DNA of 64,000 bases from a bacterium (GCA_016703265.1 JADJCK010000005.1:248001-312000); one strand, 5' to 3'; shown: positions 1-9,900, counted from the stretch's first letter. Numbers and translations are program-made. Notes: a model not told the origin generated them from the letters alone.

Positions 1-2
1 TC

Positions 3-350
3 GGACCCGCGCCGGACGTTGCCGCGGGCGAGCCCTGGCGTCCCTCGCACCGCAAGGCGTTCCATGTCTCGCCGTTCATGGAGATGGCCATGGACTACCG
101 CTGGACGATCACCACGCCCGGCGAGCGGCTGCAGGTCCGCATCGACAACCACGACGCGGAGGGCCGCCTGTTCGGCGCCGGCATCTCCCTGGAGCGACGG
201 CCGCTGGACAGGCAACAGCTCGGTCTCTACCTGCGGCATCACCCCTGGATCACGGCCAAGGTCCTGGGCGGCATCTACGTGCAGGCCCTGAAGCTCTCGC
301 TCAAGCGCATCCCGTACGTGCCGCATCCCGGCGTCAAGGAGTCCCGATGA
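3..350 (+). CDS. DUF1365 family protein (3' part only)
   Basis: The 5' end lies outside the window; 115 codons remain in one open frame. Visible motifs are HRKAFHVSPFMEM near the left edge, PGERLQVRIDNHDAEG in the middle and a terminal KLSLKRIPYVPHPG. These match the C-terminal half of the DUF1365 family, which has no settled biochemical role but is repeatedly found beside flavin amine oxidases and cyclopropane-fatty-acid synthase homologues. Its stop overlaps the start of the next gene (ATGA), so it is the upstream member of a translationally coupled lipid-modification operon. The family call is from recognition of the conserved motifs. A role in fatty-acyl modification is inferred from neighbours only. 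Confidence 0.85.
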   Translation, partial: GPAPDVAAGEPWRPSHRKAFHVSPFMEMAMDYRWTITTPGERLQVRIDNHDAEGRLFGAGISLERRPLDRQQLGLYLRHHPWITAKVLGGIYVQALKLSLKRIPYVPHPGVKESR

Positions 351-1636
351 ACGCGATCCTGAACGGCGCCGCCGTGCCCACGCGCCGGCAGCGCCTGTGC
401 CGGCGCCTGCTCGTGCGCGCGCTCGCCGGCATCGAGGGTGGTCGCCTGGTGCTGTGCGACGGCGACGGACGGCATGCGGTGGGACAGGGGCCGCAACTCG
501 AACTGCACGTCCGTGATGCGGCGTTCTATCCGGCGGCCCTGCTGGAGCAGAGTGCGGGCGTCGGCCGGGCCTACGCCTGCGGCTGGTGGACCTGCAGCGA
601 TCCCGTGGCACTGGTGCGGCTGCTGGCGCGGAACGAGCCGGTGATGCGGCGCTGGACCGCACCCACGCTGGGATTGCTGGCGCCGTGGCACCGCTACCAG
701 CTCTGGCGCCGCCGCAACACGGAGGCCCAGGCGCGCGACAACATCCTGGCGCACTACGACCTGGGCAACGACTTCTTCGCCGCCTTCCTCGATCCCGGCA
801 TGACCTACTCGTGCGCCGTGTTCCAGGAACCCGGGGACGACCTGCAGGAGGCCCAGGCCAACAAGCTGGACCGGATCTGCCGCAAGCTCGATCTCGGCCC
901 GCAGGATCATGTCCTCGAGATCGGCACGGGGTGGGGCAGCTTCGCCCTGCACGCCGCCGCGAACTACGGCTGCCGCGTGACGACGACCACGATCAGCGCC
1001 GAGCAGGCGGTCCTCGCACGCGAGCGCATCGCGCGGGCCGGCCTGGCCGACCGCATCACCGTTCTCGAGGAGGACTACCGCCGTCTCACCGGGACGTACG
1101 ACAAGCTGGTGTCCATCGAGATGATCGAGGCGGTCGGGGTGCGCTACTTCCCGGCCTACTTCAGCGCCTGCAGCCGCCTGGTGCGTCCGGAAGGGGCGAT
1201 GCTGCTGCAGTCGATCGTGGTGGACGATCGCCACTTCCGGCACGACGCGCGCCACGAGGATTTCATCAAGCGCTGGATCTTCCCGGGCGGGGTGCTGCCT
1301 TCGGTGGAGGAGATCGCCCGTCGCGTCGCCGCGGACACGGACCTGCAGATGGCCCACCTCGAGGACCTGACGAGCCACTACGCCGAGACGCTGAAGCACT
1401 GGCACGCCAACCTCACGTCCGCCTGGGGCGGACTGAAGGCCGCGGGCCGCGACGAAACCTTCCTGCGCATGTGGGAATTCTACTTCCACTACTGCCGGGG
1501 CGGGTTCCTGGAGCGCCGGGTGGGTGTGGTCCAGTGCGTGCTGGTCAAGCCCCGCTGCAGCGGGCTGGTCCTGCTGCAGCCGCGGGTGGACGCCTGGCAC
1601 GACGCCCGTCCCCGCCAGGGGGTGTGTCATGGCTGA
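347..1636 (+). CDS. Cyclopropane-fatty-acyl-phospholipid synthase family methyltransferase
   Basis: A 429-residue protein with the full CFA synthase layout. A non-catalytic N-terminal domain of about 110 residues is followed by NILAHYDLGNDFFAAFLD, the MTYSCAVF segment, SAM-binding motif I (VLEIGTGWGSFAL, about residue 190) and VSIEMIEAVG. The family transfers methylene or methyl groups from SAM to double bonds of membrane phospholipid acyl chains at the inner membrane. The length is slightly above that of E. coli Cfa. It overlaps DUF1365 by 4 nt and the next gene by 8 nt. Because a second methyltransferase of the same superfamily lies two genes on, the product (cyclopropane, 10-methyl or a furan precursor) cannot be assigned from sequence alone. 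Confidence 0.9.
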   Translation: MNAILNGAAVPTRRQRLCRRLLVRALAGIEGGRLVLCDGDGRHAVGQGPQLELHVRDAAFYPAALLEQSAGVGRAYACGWWTCSDPVALVRLLARNEPVMRRWTAPTLGLLAPWHRYQLWRRRNTEAQARDNILAHYDLGNDFFAAFLDPGMTYSCAVFQEPGDDLQEAQANKLDRICRKLDLGPQDHVLEIGTGWGSFALHAAANYGCRVTTTTISAEQAVLARERIARAGLADRITVLEEDYRRLTGTYDKLVSIEMIEAVGVRYFPAYFSACSRLVRPEGAMLLQSIVVDDRHFRHDARHEDFIKRWIFPGGVLPSVEEIARRVAADTDLQMAHLEDLTSHYAETLKHWHANLTSAWGGLKAAGRDETFLRMWEFYFHYCRGGFLERRVGVVQCVLVKPRCSGLVLLQPRVDAWHDARPRQGVCHG

Positions 1637-2429
1637 GGTGCGCGTCCTTCTTGTCCTCGGCTGGGCGGTCGCCGCCGCGGCGATGGCCGGGCTCTGGCTG
1701 ACGCAGCGTCGCACGGGCAACGCCGGGGTGGTTGATGTGGGGTGGGCGGCTGTCACGGGCACGCTGGCGCTGCTCTACGGCGTGTCGGGAGAAGGCGAGC
1801 CTTCGCGACGGCTGCTGCTGTCCGTCCTCGGCGCGGTGTGGGGTTGGCGGCTGGCCTGGCACCTGTGGCGCGACCGCGTGTGGCGCCGGCCCGAGGAAGG
1901 GCGCTACGTGACCCTTCGCCGGAAATGGTCGCCCCACGCCGACCGGGCGTTCTTCGTCTTCTACCAGGCGCAGGCACTGGCCGCCGTGGCGCTCTCGCTG
2001 CCGTTCGCCCTGGCGGCGCAGGCCGGGACCGCGTTTCCCGCGCCGTCGGACCTTGCGGCCCTGGTGCTGGTGGTCGTTGGCGTTGTCGGCGAGACGGTCG
2101 CCGACCGGCAGCTGCTGGCCTTCAAGCGGGACCCCGCCAACCGCGGCCGCACGTGCCGGACGGGCCTGTGGCGCACCAGCCGGCATCCCAACTATTTCTT
2201 CGAGTGGATCCTGTGGTGCGGCTTCGGCCTGCTCGGCTTCGCCGCGCCCTGGGGCTGGACGGGCGTGGCGGCGCCGTTGCTGATCCTCTGCAGCATCGTC
2301 TTCGTCACCGGCATCCCACCTACCGAGGCCCAGGCCCTGGCCAGCCGCGGGGACGATTACCGCGCCTACCAGCGCACGACCAGCGCCTTCGTGCCGTGGC
2401 CGCCGCGCCGGGACAGGGGGATCGGCTGA
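1629..2429 (+). CDS. DUF1295 family membrane protein (steroid 5-alpha-reductase fold)
   Basis: A 266-residue integral membrane protein. The ATG at 1629 was chosen because it sits inside the end of the previous gene and gives the expected N-terminus (MAEVRVLLVLGWAVA). Several hydrophobic helices are followed by the DUF1295 signature: NRGRTCRTGLWRTSRHPNYF, then FEWILWCGFGL and a C-terminal YRAYQRTTSAFVPW. The family resembles the C-terminal domain of steroid 5-alpha reductases and isoprenylcysteine methyltransferases, suggesting a NAD(P)H-dependent reductase of a lipid double bond. Position between two SAM methyltransferases fits reduction of a methylene-acyl intermediate to a branched chain. 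That step is inference. Confidence 0.85.
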   Translation: MAEVRVLLVLGWAVAAAAMAGLWLTQRRTGNAGVVDVGWAAVTGTLALLYGVSGEGEPSRRLLLSVLGAVWGWRLAWHLWRDRVWRRPEEGRYVTLRRKWSPHADRAFFVFYQAQALAAVALSLPFALAAQAGTAFPAPSDLAALVLVVVGVVGETVADRQLLAFKRDPANRGRTCRTGLWRTSRHPNYFFEWILWCGFGLLGFAAPWGWTGVAAPLLILCSIVFVTGIPPTEAQALASRGDDYRAYQRTTSAFVPWPPRRDRGIG

Positions 2430-3442
2430 TGTGGTACCAGGGCATCCTCGATCGCGGGCTCGTTCCCGACGGCATCATCCGCCTGGCGATCCGCAGGCGG
2501 TGCGCCGAGCGCCTGCGCATCGAGCGGGCCCGGTTCAATCTCGAGGCATTCGTGGCCGGGTTGAAGACGATGCCGGTGGCCCTGCATGCCGACCTGGCGA
2601 ACGAGCAGCACTACGAAGTCCCGCCCGCATTCTTCGGACTGGTCCTCGGGCCGCGCCGCAAGTACAGCTGCGCTCTGTTCCCGGACGGCGTGGCCGACCT
2701 GGCCGAAGCCGAGGAGCGCATGCTGGCGCTGACGGCGGACAGGGCGGGCGTGGCCGACGGCCAGCGCATCCTGGACCTGGGCTGCGGGTGGGGGTCGTTC
2801 TCGCTCTGGGCCGCGGAGCGCTACCCGGCGGCCCGGCTCGTCGCGGTCTCCAACAGCCGCGACCAGGGCGCATTCATCCGCGCCGAGGCCGCTCGCCGGG
2901 GCCTGGCGAACCTTCAGGTCGTGACCGCCGACGTGAACGACTTCGTGCCCGACGGCACGTTCGACCGCGTGGTCTCGATCGAGATGTTCGAGCACCTGAA
3001 GAACTACGAGGAGGTCCTCGGGCGCATCGCCGGCTGGCTGGCGCCGGGCGGGCGATTGTTCGTGCACATCTTCTGCCACCGGGACCTGGCCTATCACTAC
3101 GAGAGCGAGGGGCCCGACGACTGGATGGCCCGCCACTTCTTCACCGGCGGCACGATGCCCGCCTGGGACCTGCTCGAGGAGTTCCCCGGACACCTGCAGG
3201 TCCTGCGGAAGTGGTGGGTGCCCGGCACGCACTACCGCGACACCTGCGAGGCCTGGCTGCACCGCATGGATGCCCGCCGTGACGAGGTCGGCGCCGTCCT
3301 GGCTGAAGCCTATGGCCCCGACCAGGTGACGCGCTGGAGGGTCCGCTGGCGCGTGTTCTTCATGGCCTGTGCCGAACTCTTCGCCTACGGCGGCGGCAAG
3401 GAGTGGTTCGTGGGGCACTACCTGCTGGGGCGCAGGGAGTAG
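2429..3442 (+). CDS. Cyclopropane-synthase-like SAM methyltransferase (coclaurine N-methyltransferase-like branch)
   Basis: A 337-residue protein starting at an ATG that overlaps the previous stop (TGATG). It lacks the longer N-terminal domain of the first CFA homologue. It has HYEVPPAFFGLVLG, YSCALFPDG, motif I ILDLGCGWGSFSLW (about residue 114) and VSIEMFEHLKNYEEV, then HFFTGGTMPAWDLL and WWVPGTHYRDT. The last two features are typical of the coclaurine N-methyltransferase-like branch, which in bacteria usually sits with DUF1295 and DUF1365 genes. Its substrate is unknown; an acyl-chain or lipid head group is likely from context. A GC-rich hairpin 50 nt downstream probably ends the operon. 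Confidence 0.85.
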   Translation: MWYQGILDRGLVPDGIIRLAIRRRCAERLRIERARFNLEAFVAGLKTMPVALHADLANEQHYEVPPAFFGLVLGPRRKYSCALFPDGVADLAEAEERMLALTADRAGVADGQRILDLGCGWGSFSLWAAERYPAARLVAVSNSRDQGAFIRAEAARRGLANLQVVTADVNDFVPDGTFDRVVSIEMFEHLKNYEEVLGRIAGWLAPGGRLFVHIFCHRDLAYHYESEGPDDWMARHFFTGGTMPAWDLLEEFPGHLQVLRKWWVPGTHYRDTCEAWLHRMDARRDEVGAVLAEAYGPDQVTRWRVRWRVFFMACAELFAYGGGKEWFVGHYLLGRRE

Positions 3443-3493
3443 TCTGCACGATTGCAGCCGATGACGTTGCTGCGCGCCGCGGTGACGACAAGA

Positions 3494-3517
3494 GGCCCGG
3501 AACGATCCGGGCCCCTT
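3494..3517. terminator. Hairpin between convergent genes
   Basis: An 8-bp perfect stem (GGCCCGGA / TCCGGGCC) with a 4-nt ACGA loop, followed by CCTT. It lies between the convergent methyltransferase and regulator genes and may serve both directions. The T tract is poor, so its strength is uncertain. Confidence 0.5.
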
Positions 3518-3566
3518 GCGTTACCGGGTACTGCAGCGGCTGGCACCGGCCCGCGCAGGCCGGCGG

Positions 3567-5945
3567 TCAGCGCGGCGTGGGGTCCGCTTGCCGCAGCCAC
3601 CGGTACAGGGTCATGCGTGAGACGCCAAGCTGGCGCGCCGCTCGCGCCTTATTGCCGCCGGTGCGCGCGATCAGCGATTGCAGGGCGCTGCCGCTCAGGC
3701 GAGGGTTCCGCGCTTCCACTACCTCGGCGGTGTCGTCGATGACCAGGCAGTCGCCGACGTCGTCGCGCCGCACGACCACCGGCAGGCCGTGCCGGCGGCA
3801 CAGCCAGGCCTGCTGCGCCACCGCTTCCAGTTCGGCCACGTTGCCGGGCCAGTGATGTTCGGCCATCGCCGTCAATGCCGCCACATCGAACACCGAGCGG
3901 GCGGTGAGCGTCGATCCCTCCAGTCGCGACAGGAAGTGATCCAGCAGCGGCAGCACGTCCTGCTTCCGTTCGCGCAACGGCGCCACGCGCACCGTCATCA
4001 GCCGCAGCCGGAAGTAGAGGTCGGGCCGGAAGCGGCCGGCTTCGGCCAGGGCTGCCAGGCCGTCGCCGGCAGTGGCCATGATGCGTACGTCCGGCGCCAT
4101 CTCGCCGCCGTCACACCGCCGGCGCCAGGCGCCATCGCGCACCAGGCGCAGTGTCTCCATCTGCAAAGCCGGGGGCAGGGCCTCGATGCCGGCCAGCAGC
4201 AGCGTGCCGCCGGCGGCTCGCGACAACAGCCCGCTCGTGCCGTCGCCCGCTTCCCCTTCCAGTTCCCAGGCCAGGGTCGCCGAGTCACCGCCGGCGCAAT
4301 CCAGGCGCAGGAACGGCAAGGCACCGCGCGGACCGTTCTCGTGCAGGCGGCGAGCCAGTGCGGCCCGGCCGGTGCCGTCCTCGCCGAACAGCAGCACCGG
4401 GCCGGTGTGCCGGGCGAAGCCGTCACAGCGTCGCAACGCCTGTTGCAGGGCCGCCGACACCGCCACGACACGCGTCGAGGGAGCGCGCTTGGCCGAGAAG
4501 GTGCGCCACAGCGGCTGTTCGGTGTCGCCCCGCAGGCGCAGGCGCGACAGTTCGGCCACCACGGCGGCGATCTCGCCCGCCAGGCCCGGCACGCCGAGAT
4601 CCTGGCTGGCCTGCTGGGCTCGAAGTGCGCTGCGCCAGGCCAGGGCCATGGCATCGGAACCGGCGCCATGCGTGCCGCCGACCTCGGGCGCGCGACGCAG
4701 CACGCGGGCCAGGTGGTAGTCGCACGTCATCGCTTCGTGGCGCGCCGTCATCGCGTGCAGCTCACCCGAGGCTTCCTCCAGCTCGCGGCGGGCCACCGGC
4801 AGCCTGCCGAGATGCCCGGCGTTGACACCCAGGCAGCGACGGATGATGGCGGTCTCGTAACGGTCGCCGACTTCGACGGCCATCGTCAGCGCCTCGTCCA
4901 GCACGCGCAGGGCGTCGACATGACGGCCTTCGAGGTCAAGGCATTCGCCTTCGCGACGCAGCAGCTCCATGACCAGGTCTCCGCGGGGCGCCAGCCGGCG
5001 GGCCAGGCCCATGGCGCGACGGTAGTAGACACGCGCTTCGGCGGGGCAGCCTTCGTCACGGCAGACATCGCCCAGGAACTCGAGGGCCAGCGTTTCCTCG
5101 CGCGTGAAGCGGTGCTCCCTGGCGGCCGCGTAGGCCTCGAGCAGGTCGGTGCGGGCAGCGGCGAATTCCTCGCGCAACCGCCGCACGTTGCCCAGCGCCA
5201 GCCGGGCACGGCACTGCATGTCGGGCAGCTTGCCGACCAGCGCCAGTTCCGAGGTGAGCAGTTCGGCCGCCGGTTCGTAGTCGCCCTGCTTGTAGCAGAC
5301 GATGGCGAGATTCTGGTAGTTCTGCGCCAGGCGGGCGCGGGCGCCCAGCTGGCTGTTGATGGCCAGGCTCTTCTCGAACCATCGGCGCGACTCGTCGAGC
5401 CGACCCTGCGAAAGGAACGTCCAGCCGAGGAAGTTGGCGGCGACGGCGCCGCGCACCGGCTCGTCGAGCACGGTGAAGGCCGAGCAGGCGAACTCGACAT
5501 GGCTCACTGCTTCGCGCAGGTGTCCCTGCCAGCGCAGTGCGGCGCCCAGCAGCAGGCGCAGTTCCGCATGCACGGGATCAGCCGTATCGGTGACGGTTTC
5601 CAGGAGGCTGGCCGCCTCGGCGGCCACCTCGTCATGGCGTCCCTCGAACAGGGCCAGGTTCAGTTCCAGCGCGCGCAGCGCCGGTTCGTCGGCCCGCAGC
5701 CCGTCGATCTGCGCATCGGCCAGCCAGCGACGGACCTCGTCGTGGCGCTTCAGTTCGACCAGGCACCAGGCGCGCAGCAGGGCGGCGGCCCGGCGATCGT
5801 CCGCGTCAGCCTCCGCGGACAGCGCCGGCGACAGCGCGGCGATGGCTTCGGGGTGCCGGCCCAGCCGGTACAGGCGTCGCGCATCGCGCAGGGCACTGCC
5901 GGGGTCGGCGGATTCGCGTTTCAGGCCGCGTCCGGCAGCGGGCAT
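3567..5945 (-). CDS. TPR-domain transcriptional regulator with degenerate sigma-54-activator-like AAA+ domain and Fis-type HTH
   Basis: A 792-residue protein in three parts. About residues 20-440 are helical TPR-like repeats. Residues 500-720 resemble a sigma-54 activator AAA+ domain (GEDGTGRAALA near 520, GGTLLLAGIEAL near 580, DLYFRLRLMTVRVAPLRERK, WPGNVAELEAV). The C-terminus is a Fis-type helix-turn-helix (GNKARAARQLGVSRMTLYRW). The Walker A lysine position is arginine, the Walker B Asp-Glu pair is Ala-Gly, and no GAFTGA loop is visible, so sigma-54-dependent ATP-driven activation is unlikely. It probably acts as a DNA-binding regulator with a structural AAA+ core. The ATG at 5945 was preferred because the upstream GTG at 6050 lacks a ribosome site and runs into the upstream gene. 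Confidence 0.8.
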   Translation of the reverse strand: MPAAGRGLKRESADPGSALRDARRLYRLGRHPEAIAALSPALSAEADADDRRAAALLRAWCLVELKRHDEVRRWLADAQIDGLRADEPALRALELNLALFEGRHDEVAAEAASLLETVTDTADPVHAELRLLLGAALRWQGHLREAVSHVEFACSAFTVLDEPVRGAVAANFLGWTFLSQGRLDESRRWFEKSLAINSQLGARARLAQNYQNLAIVCYKQGDYEPAAELLTSELALVGKLPDMQCRARLALGNVRRLREEFAAARTDLLEAYAAAREHRFTREETLALEFLGDVCRDEGCPAEARVYYRRAMGLARRLAPRGDLVMELLRREGECLDLEGRHVDALRVLDEALTMAVEVGDRYETAIIRRCLGVNAGHLGRLPVARRELEEASGELHAMTARHEAMTCDYHLARVLRRAPEVGGTHGAGSDAMALAWRSALRAQQASQDLGVPGLAGEIAAVVAELSRLRLRGDTEQPLWRTFSAKRAPSTRVVAVSAALQQALRRCDGFARHTGPVLLFGEDGTGRAALARRLHENGPRGALPFLRLDCAGGDSATLAWELEGEAGDGTSGLLSRAAGGTLLLAGIEALPPALQMETLRLVRDGAWRRRCDGGEMAPDVRIMATAGDGLAALAEAGRFRPDLYFRLRLMTVRVAPLRERKQDVLPLLDHFLSRLEGSTLTARSVFDVAALTAMAEHHWPGNVAELEAVAQQAWLCRRHGLPVVVRRDDVGDCLVIDDTAEVVEARNPRLSGSALQSLIARTGGNKARAARQLGVSRMTLYRWLRQADPTPR

Positions 5946-5979
5946 GGCCGCGGCTTCGGCGCGTTCACGGCGATGGCGG

Positions 5980-6360
5980 TCAGGGCGCACGGTGCCACCT
6001 CCCAACCGACAATCCACGCCACCAGGAAGCAGCGTCGGCGCGATCCACACGGACGAGCTTGAAGCAGACGGACCACGGCTGCCCTGCCGGAGCCACGACC
6101 GGCACCAGCAGGACCATGTCCGCCTGCTCGCTCGTGGCGACGTCCTCGGCAGGCACCGGCCGCTCGGTCCGGATGGAGGGGGAAGATGCGCCGGGAGTCA
6201 CGTCCGACGGGCGCAGCACGCCGTCGCCGGGATCGCCGGCGGGTTCGTCGCTGATGTTCGGCCGGATGGCCAGGCTGGCTGAGGCGGGCCACAGGGCCAG
6301 CCAGAGGGTCAGGGCCAGCAGGAGGGCAGCGGGGCGACGTCGCGAAACAAAGCGGTCCAT
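5980..6360 (-). CDS. Small exported protein of unknown function
   Basis: A 126-residue protein starting at an ATG preceded by AGGAG with 6-nt spacing. The N-terminus is a clear signal peptide: an arginine-rich start (MDRFVSRRR) followed by a leucine/alanine core ending around ASASLA. The mature part is proline- and acid-rich, then has a more ordered tail (MVLLVPVVAPAG, WSVCFKLVRVDR). No family was recognised. It lies 34 nt upstream of the TPR regulator on the same strand, so the two are probably co-transcribed. It could be an envelope partner of that regulator, but nothing in the sequence proves this. Confidence 0.6.
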   Translation of the reverse strand: MDRFVSRRRPAALLLALTLWLALWPASASLAIRPNISDEPAGDPGDGVLRPSDVTPGASSPSIRTERPVPAEDVATSEQADMVLLVPVVAPAGQPWSVCFKLVRVDRADAASWWRGLSVGRWHRAP

Positions 6361-6943
6361 GGGCGGCTCCTGGGAGGGGGAGCGGGTCCTGATGGTCCGG
6401 CAAGTTCCGTCTCGTCCGGCCGAGTGGGCCGTCCCTCTTCCGCGCCGCCGCGTGAGCTCCCTGAGGGGCATCGCGTGGAGGAGGCTACGGGTCGGGGCCG
6501 TGCCCGGGGTCATGAACTTCTTGAGCGGAGACTAGCATCCCGCTCACGAAAGGGTCAAGGTTATTTTTGGTTTCGCCTTATTAAGTGCGTTTATGAAATT
6601 GATTTCGACATTGTGGCAGGTACGATTTTTGATGTTATGGCGCAAATGTGTCACACGCCAGGTGTCACATCGGCGGCCTCCCGGAGCCGGCAGAAATGTC
6701 CATTTGAAGGGAACCCTGAGCGGCGCCGCGGGTTGCGTGGGTGCCGCCGGGCGGAAATTGCCGGGTGGCCGCTTCCCGCACGCACGGCACGGACCAAAGG
6801 CTAAATGCAGATAGCCATCGGGTCCGGTCGGATTTTTCGGCGGCAACGGCAAGCGCTCGTTATATTTGGCGCGCACCGCACGACCCTGGACGGGCTGTAC
6901 GAGGCTTGCATCCCACGCGTGCCGCGGTCACCCGCAACCCTGG
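6361..6943. promoter_or_regulatory. 583-bp divergent intergenic region with AT-rich core
   Basis: No convincing gene is present. About 6540-6660 is much more AT-rich than the flanks and probably holds promoters for the divergent transcripts. GTGTCACA occurs as a direct repeat at 6648-6655 and 6662-6669 (14-bp period), the first copy within the dyad TGTGTCACA, a possible operator. At 6861-6868 TATATTTG matches the TAnnTTTG minus-7 element known from Bacteroidota, 76 nt before the CcsBA start. No matching upstream TTTG box was found at the usual distance. Confidence 0.4.
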
Positions 6944-9900
6944 ATGGTCACCGTGAAAGGTTTCTTCAAGAACCCGGTCATCGCCTTCCTGTCGTCGCTG
7001 AAGCTCAGCGCGTTCCTCATGGCGGTGGTCGCCTTTGCTTCGGCCAAGGGCACGTTCATCGAATCCGCTGTCGGCCGCGACGGCGCGTACGACCTGGTGT
7101 ACGACGCCTTCTGGTTCGAAGCGGTGCTCGCACTGCTCTGTATCAGCCTCGGGCTGTTGTTCTTCCGGCGCTGGCCGTACCGGCCGCGTCAGTACGGGTT
7201 CATGCTCGTGCATGTCTCGATCGTGCTGATCCTCGTGAGCGCCGCCATCACGCGCTACTTCGGCTACGAAGGCATCATGAGCATCCGCGAAGGCGCGAGC
7301 TCGGACTTCATCTATTCGAACCACAAGCATGTGACCGCCACGAGTGACGGCCAGTCGGCCGACATGAAGGTGCGCCTGTGGCAGGCGGGCACGAACAACC
7401 ACAAGCAGAAGATCACGCTCGGCGGGCAGGAGTACACGCTCGCAGTGACGGAGTACTTCCCGCACTTCACCGAAGCGTGGACTGCGGCGCCCGGCGGCCC
7501 GGCGGCCCTGCAGTACGGTGTGCTGGTTGAGGGACAGATGAGCGACGGCATGCTGATCGAAGGGGACCGCGCGATGATCGGCCAGGCCGAGGCGCGTTTC
7601 CTGACGACGCCCTTCGGTGATGCGATGGCCACCTCGCGCTACGGCGACCTGCGGCTCCGCATTGGCGGCGAGACCTGTGCCTTCCCGGTGCAGCCGGAAG
7701 GCAATCCGGTCGTGACCTGCGGCGGGCACAAGTTCCAGGTCACCGAGTTCCAGACGTCGTTCACTGTGGGCGGCGTCGCGAACGCCGAGGGGCCGATGGT
7801 CAACCCGATGGTTCGTGTCGCGATCACGGCGCCCGACGGCCGCAAGGGCGAGCGGATCCTGTTCGCCTACCATCCCGATTTCTCGATGGGCCACAGCGGC
7901 GCCGAGGAGTCCTTCGCCGACCTGGACCTGGTCTACCAGGTCAATCGCGGCGTCGAGTTCACGCGCGGCGGCACCACGGGCGTGCAGGGGCGCGCCTCGT
8001 TCCCGCTGACCGCGGCGAACATGCAGACACAGTCAGGGGAGAACGAGATCCCGGCCGGCGTCGTGTTCGACGTGGTCAAGGACATGCTCTACCGCAACAC
8101 CGAGAACGATTTCGGCCTGGTGCCGACAGCCACCTTCAGTTCGGTGGTCAAGGCGCCGTCACTCAGCCAGGACGGCAATGATCCGCCGGCTGCGCGCGTC
8201 GTGCTGCGCGATGCGGCGGGCGCCGACCTGGCCAACGTCATCTGCATTGAGCAGGAGCGGCCGGTGACCGTGCAGGCGGGTGGTCGCAATTTCGAGCTGT
8301 CGTATGGTCCGCGCATCGTCAAGCTGCCCTACACGGTCACGCTCGACGACTTCGTGCTGCAGACCTATCCCGGGAGCGAGAACCCGGCGACGTACGAGAG
8401 CTTCGTGTCGCTGGACGACCCGCAGATGGGGGTCAGCGGAAGGAAGGTGCACATCTTCATGAACAGCCCGATGAACCACCGGGGTACGAAGCACTTCCAG
8501 TCGTCGTACGATCGTGATCGGCGCGGCACCGTGCTTTCGGTCAACCATGACCCGGGCAAGCTGCCGACCTACATCGGCTACGGGATGATCTCGCTGGGCT
8601 TCCTGCTGATCATCCTCAAGGACCTGCTGTTCCCGGTGAAGTCGCGGAAGGCGACCGGCGGCAGTGCGGCGGTTGTCGCGGGCGCCGGCCTGCTGCTGGC
8701 CCTGGCGCTGGTGGCCCCGCGCTCGGCACTGGCCCAGGCGCACGACCCGAACGACGGCACGGACCACTCGGGCCACAACCACGCGGTGAGCACGACGGGG
8801 TTCGTGGCCCTGTCCGACCCCGCGCGCGAGGCGGCCTCGCGGCTCATCATCCAGGATTTCAACGGCCGCATGAAGCCGCTCGACACGATGGCGCGCGAAA
8901 TGGTGATGAAGGTCGCCAAGCGCACCAAGTTCGAGGGCCGTGAGCCGGTCGACCAGTACCTGAGCTGGTCGCTGAATGCGAACTTCTGGTGGGACAAGCC
9001 GCTGATCCAGGTGAAGCACCCCGGCCTGAAGTCGCTGCTTGGCGTCGATGCCTCGATCAAGCACGTTTCGGCCGCCAGCCTGTTCGACGCGCAGGGACGC
9101 TACAAGCTGACCGAAGCCGTCGAGGAGGCCCATCGCACGCCGGACCGCGAACGCTCCAAGCTGCAGCGGCAGTTGATCAGCTTCGATGAGCGCTTCGAGA
9201 TGCTGTACATGACCTTCCGCGGGTCGACACTGCGCGTGTTCCCGATTCCCGGCGATGCGAACAACACCTGGCAGGACATCGCCCAGACCACGCCGCGGCT
9301 TGATGCCGCCCAGAAGCAGCAGTACGGCGCTGCCTTCGAAGCGTTGTCGCGCGGCTTGCAGACCGGCGACAACGCCAGCGTGATGGCCGGCATCACGGGT
9401 GTCGCCTCGCTGCAGCAGCAGTACGGCGCCAAGGTGCTGCCGCCGACCAAGCGCCTGAATGCCGAGCTGTTCTACAACCGCTCGCACCTGTTCTCGTGGA
9501 TGATGCTGCCGCTCCTGGGGACCTTCGTCGTCCTGATGGCTGTCTACATCTGGAACCTGTTCCGGAACAGCAGCCATCGGCTCAGCTTCCGCAACCCGTT
9601 CTACACCGCCGGCGTGGCGATGTACGCGATCGCCTTCGTCGGCATGGTCACGGCCTACGTTCTGCGCTGGATCGCCTCGGGTCGCGCACCGATCAGCAAC
9701 GGGCACGAATCGCTGCTGTTCATCTCGCTCGCGGTGGCGCTCGCGGGCCTTATCTTCGAGTTCGTCTACCGCCTGGGGGCGCCGGCTTCGCTGGGCGGCC
9801 TGCTGACGACGATCATCCTGGGCGTCTCCATGTTGTCGACCTTCGATCCGGCCATCGGCCCGCTGGTGCCGGTGCTGGTCAGCTATTGGCTGAACATCCA

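Noticed and set aside
5946..6050. Upstream GTG extension of the TPR regulator
   Set aside because: No ribosome site, no TPR-like sequence in the added 35 residues, and it would run into the exported protein's gene.
3678..6062. A 794-codon plus-strand frame opposite the TPR regulator
   Set aside because: Gln/Arg/Ala-rich shadow; the minus strand carries TPR, AAA+ and Fis features.
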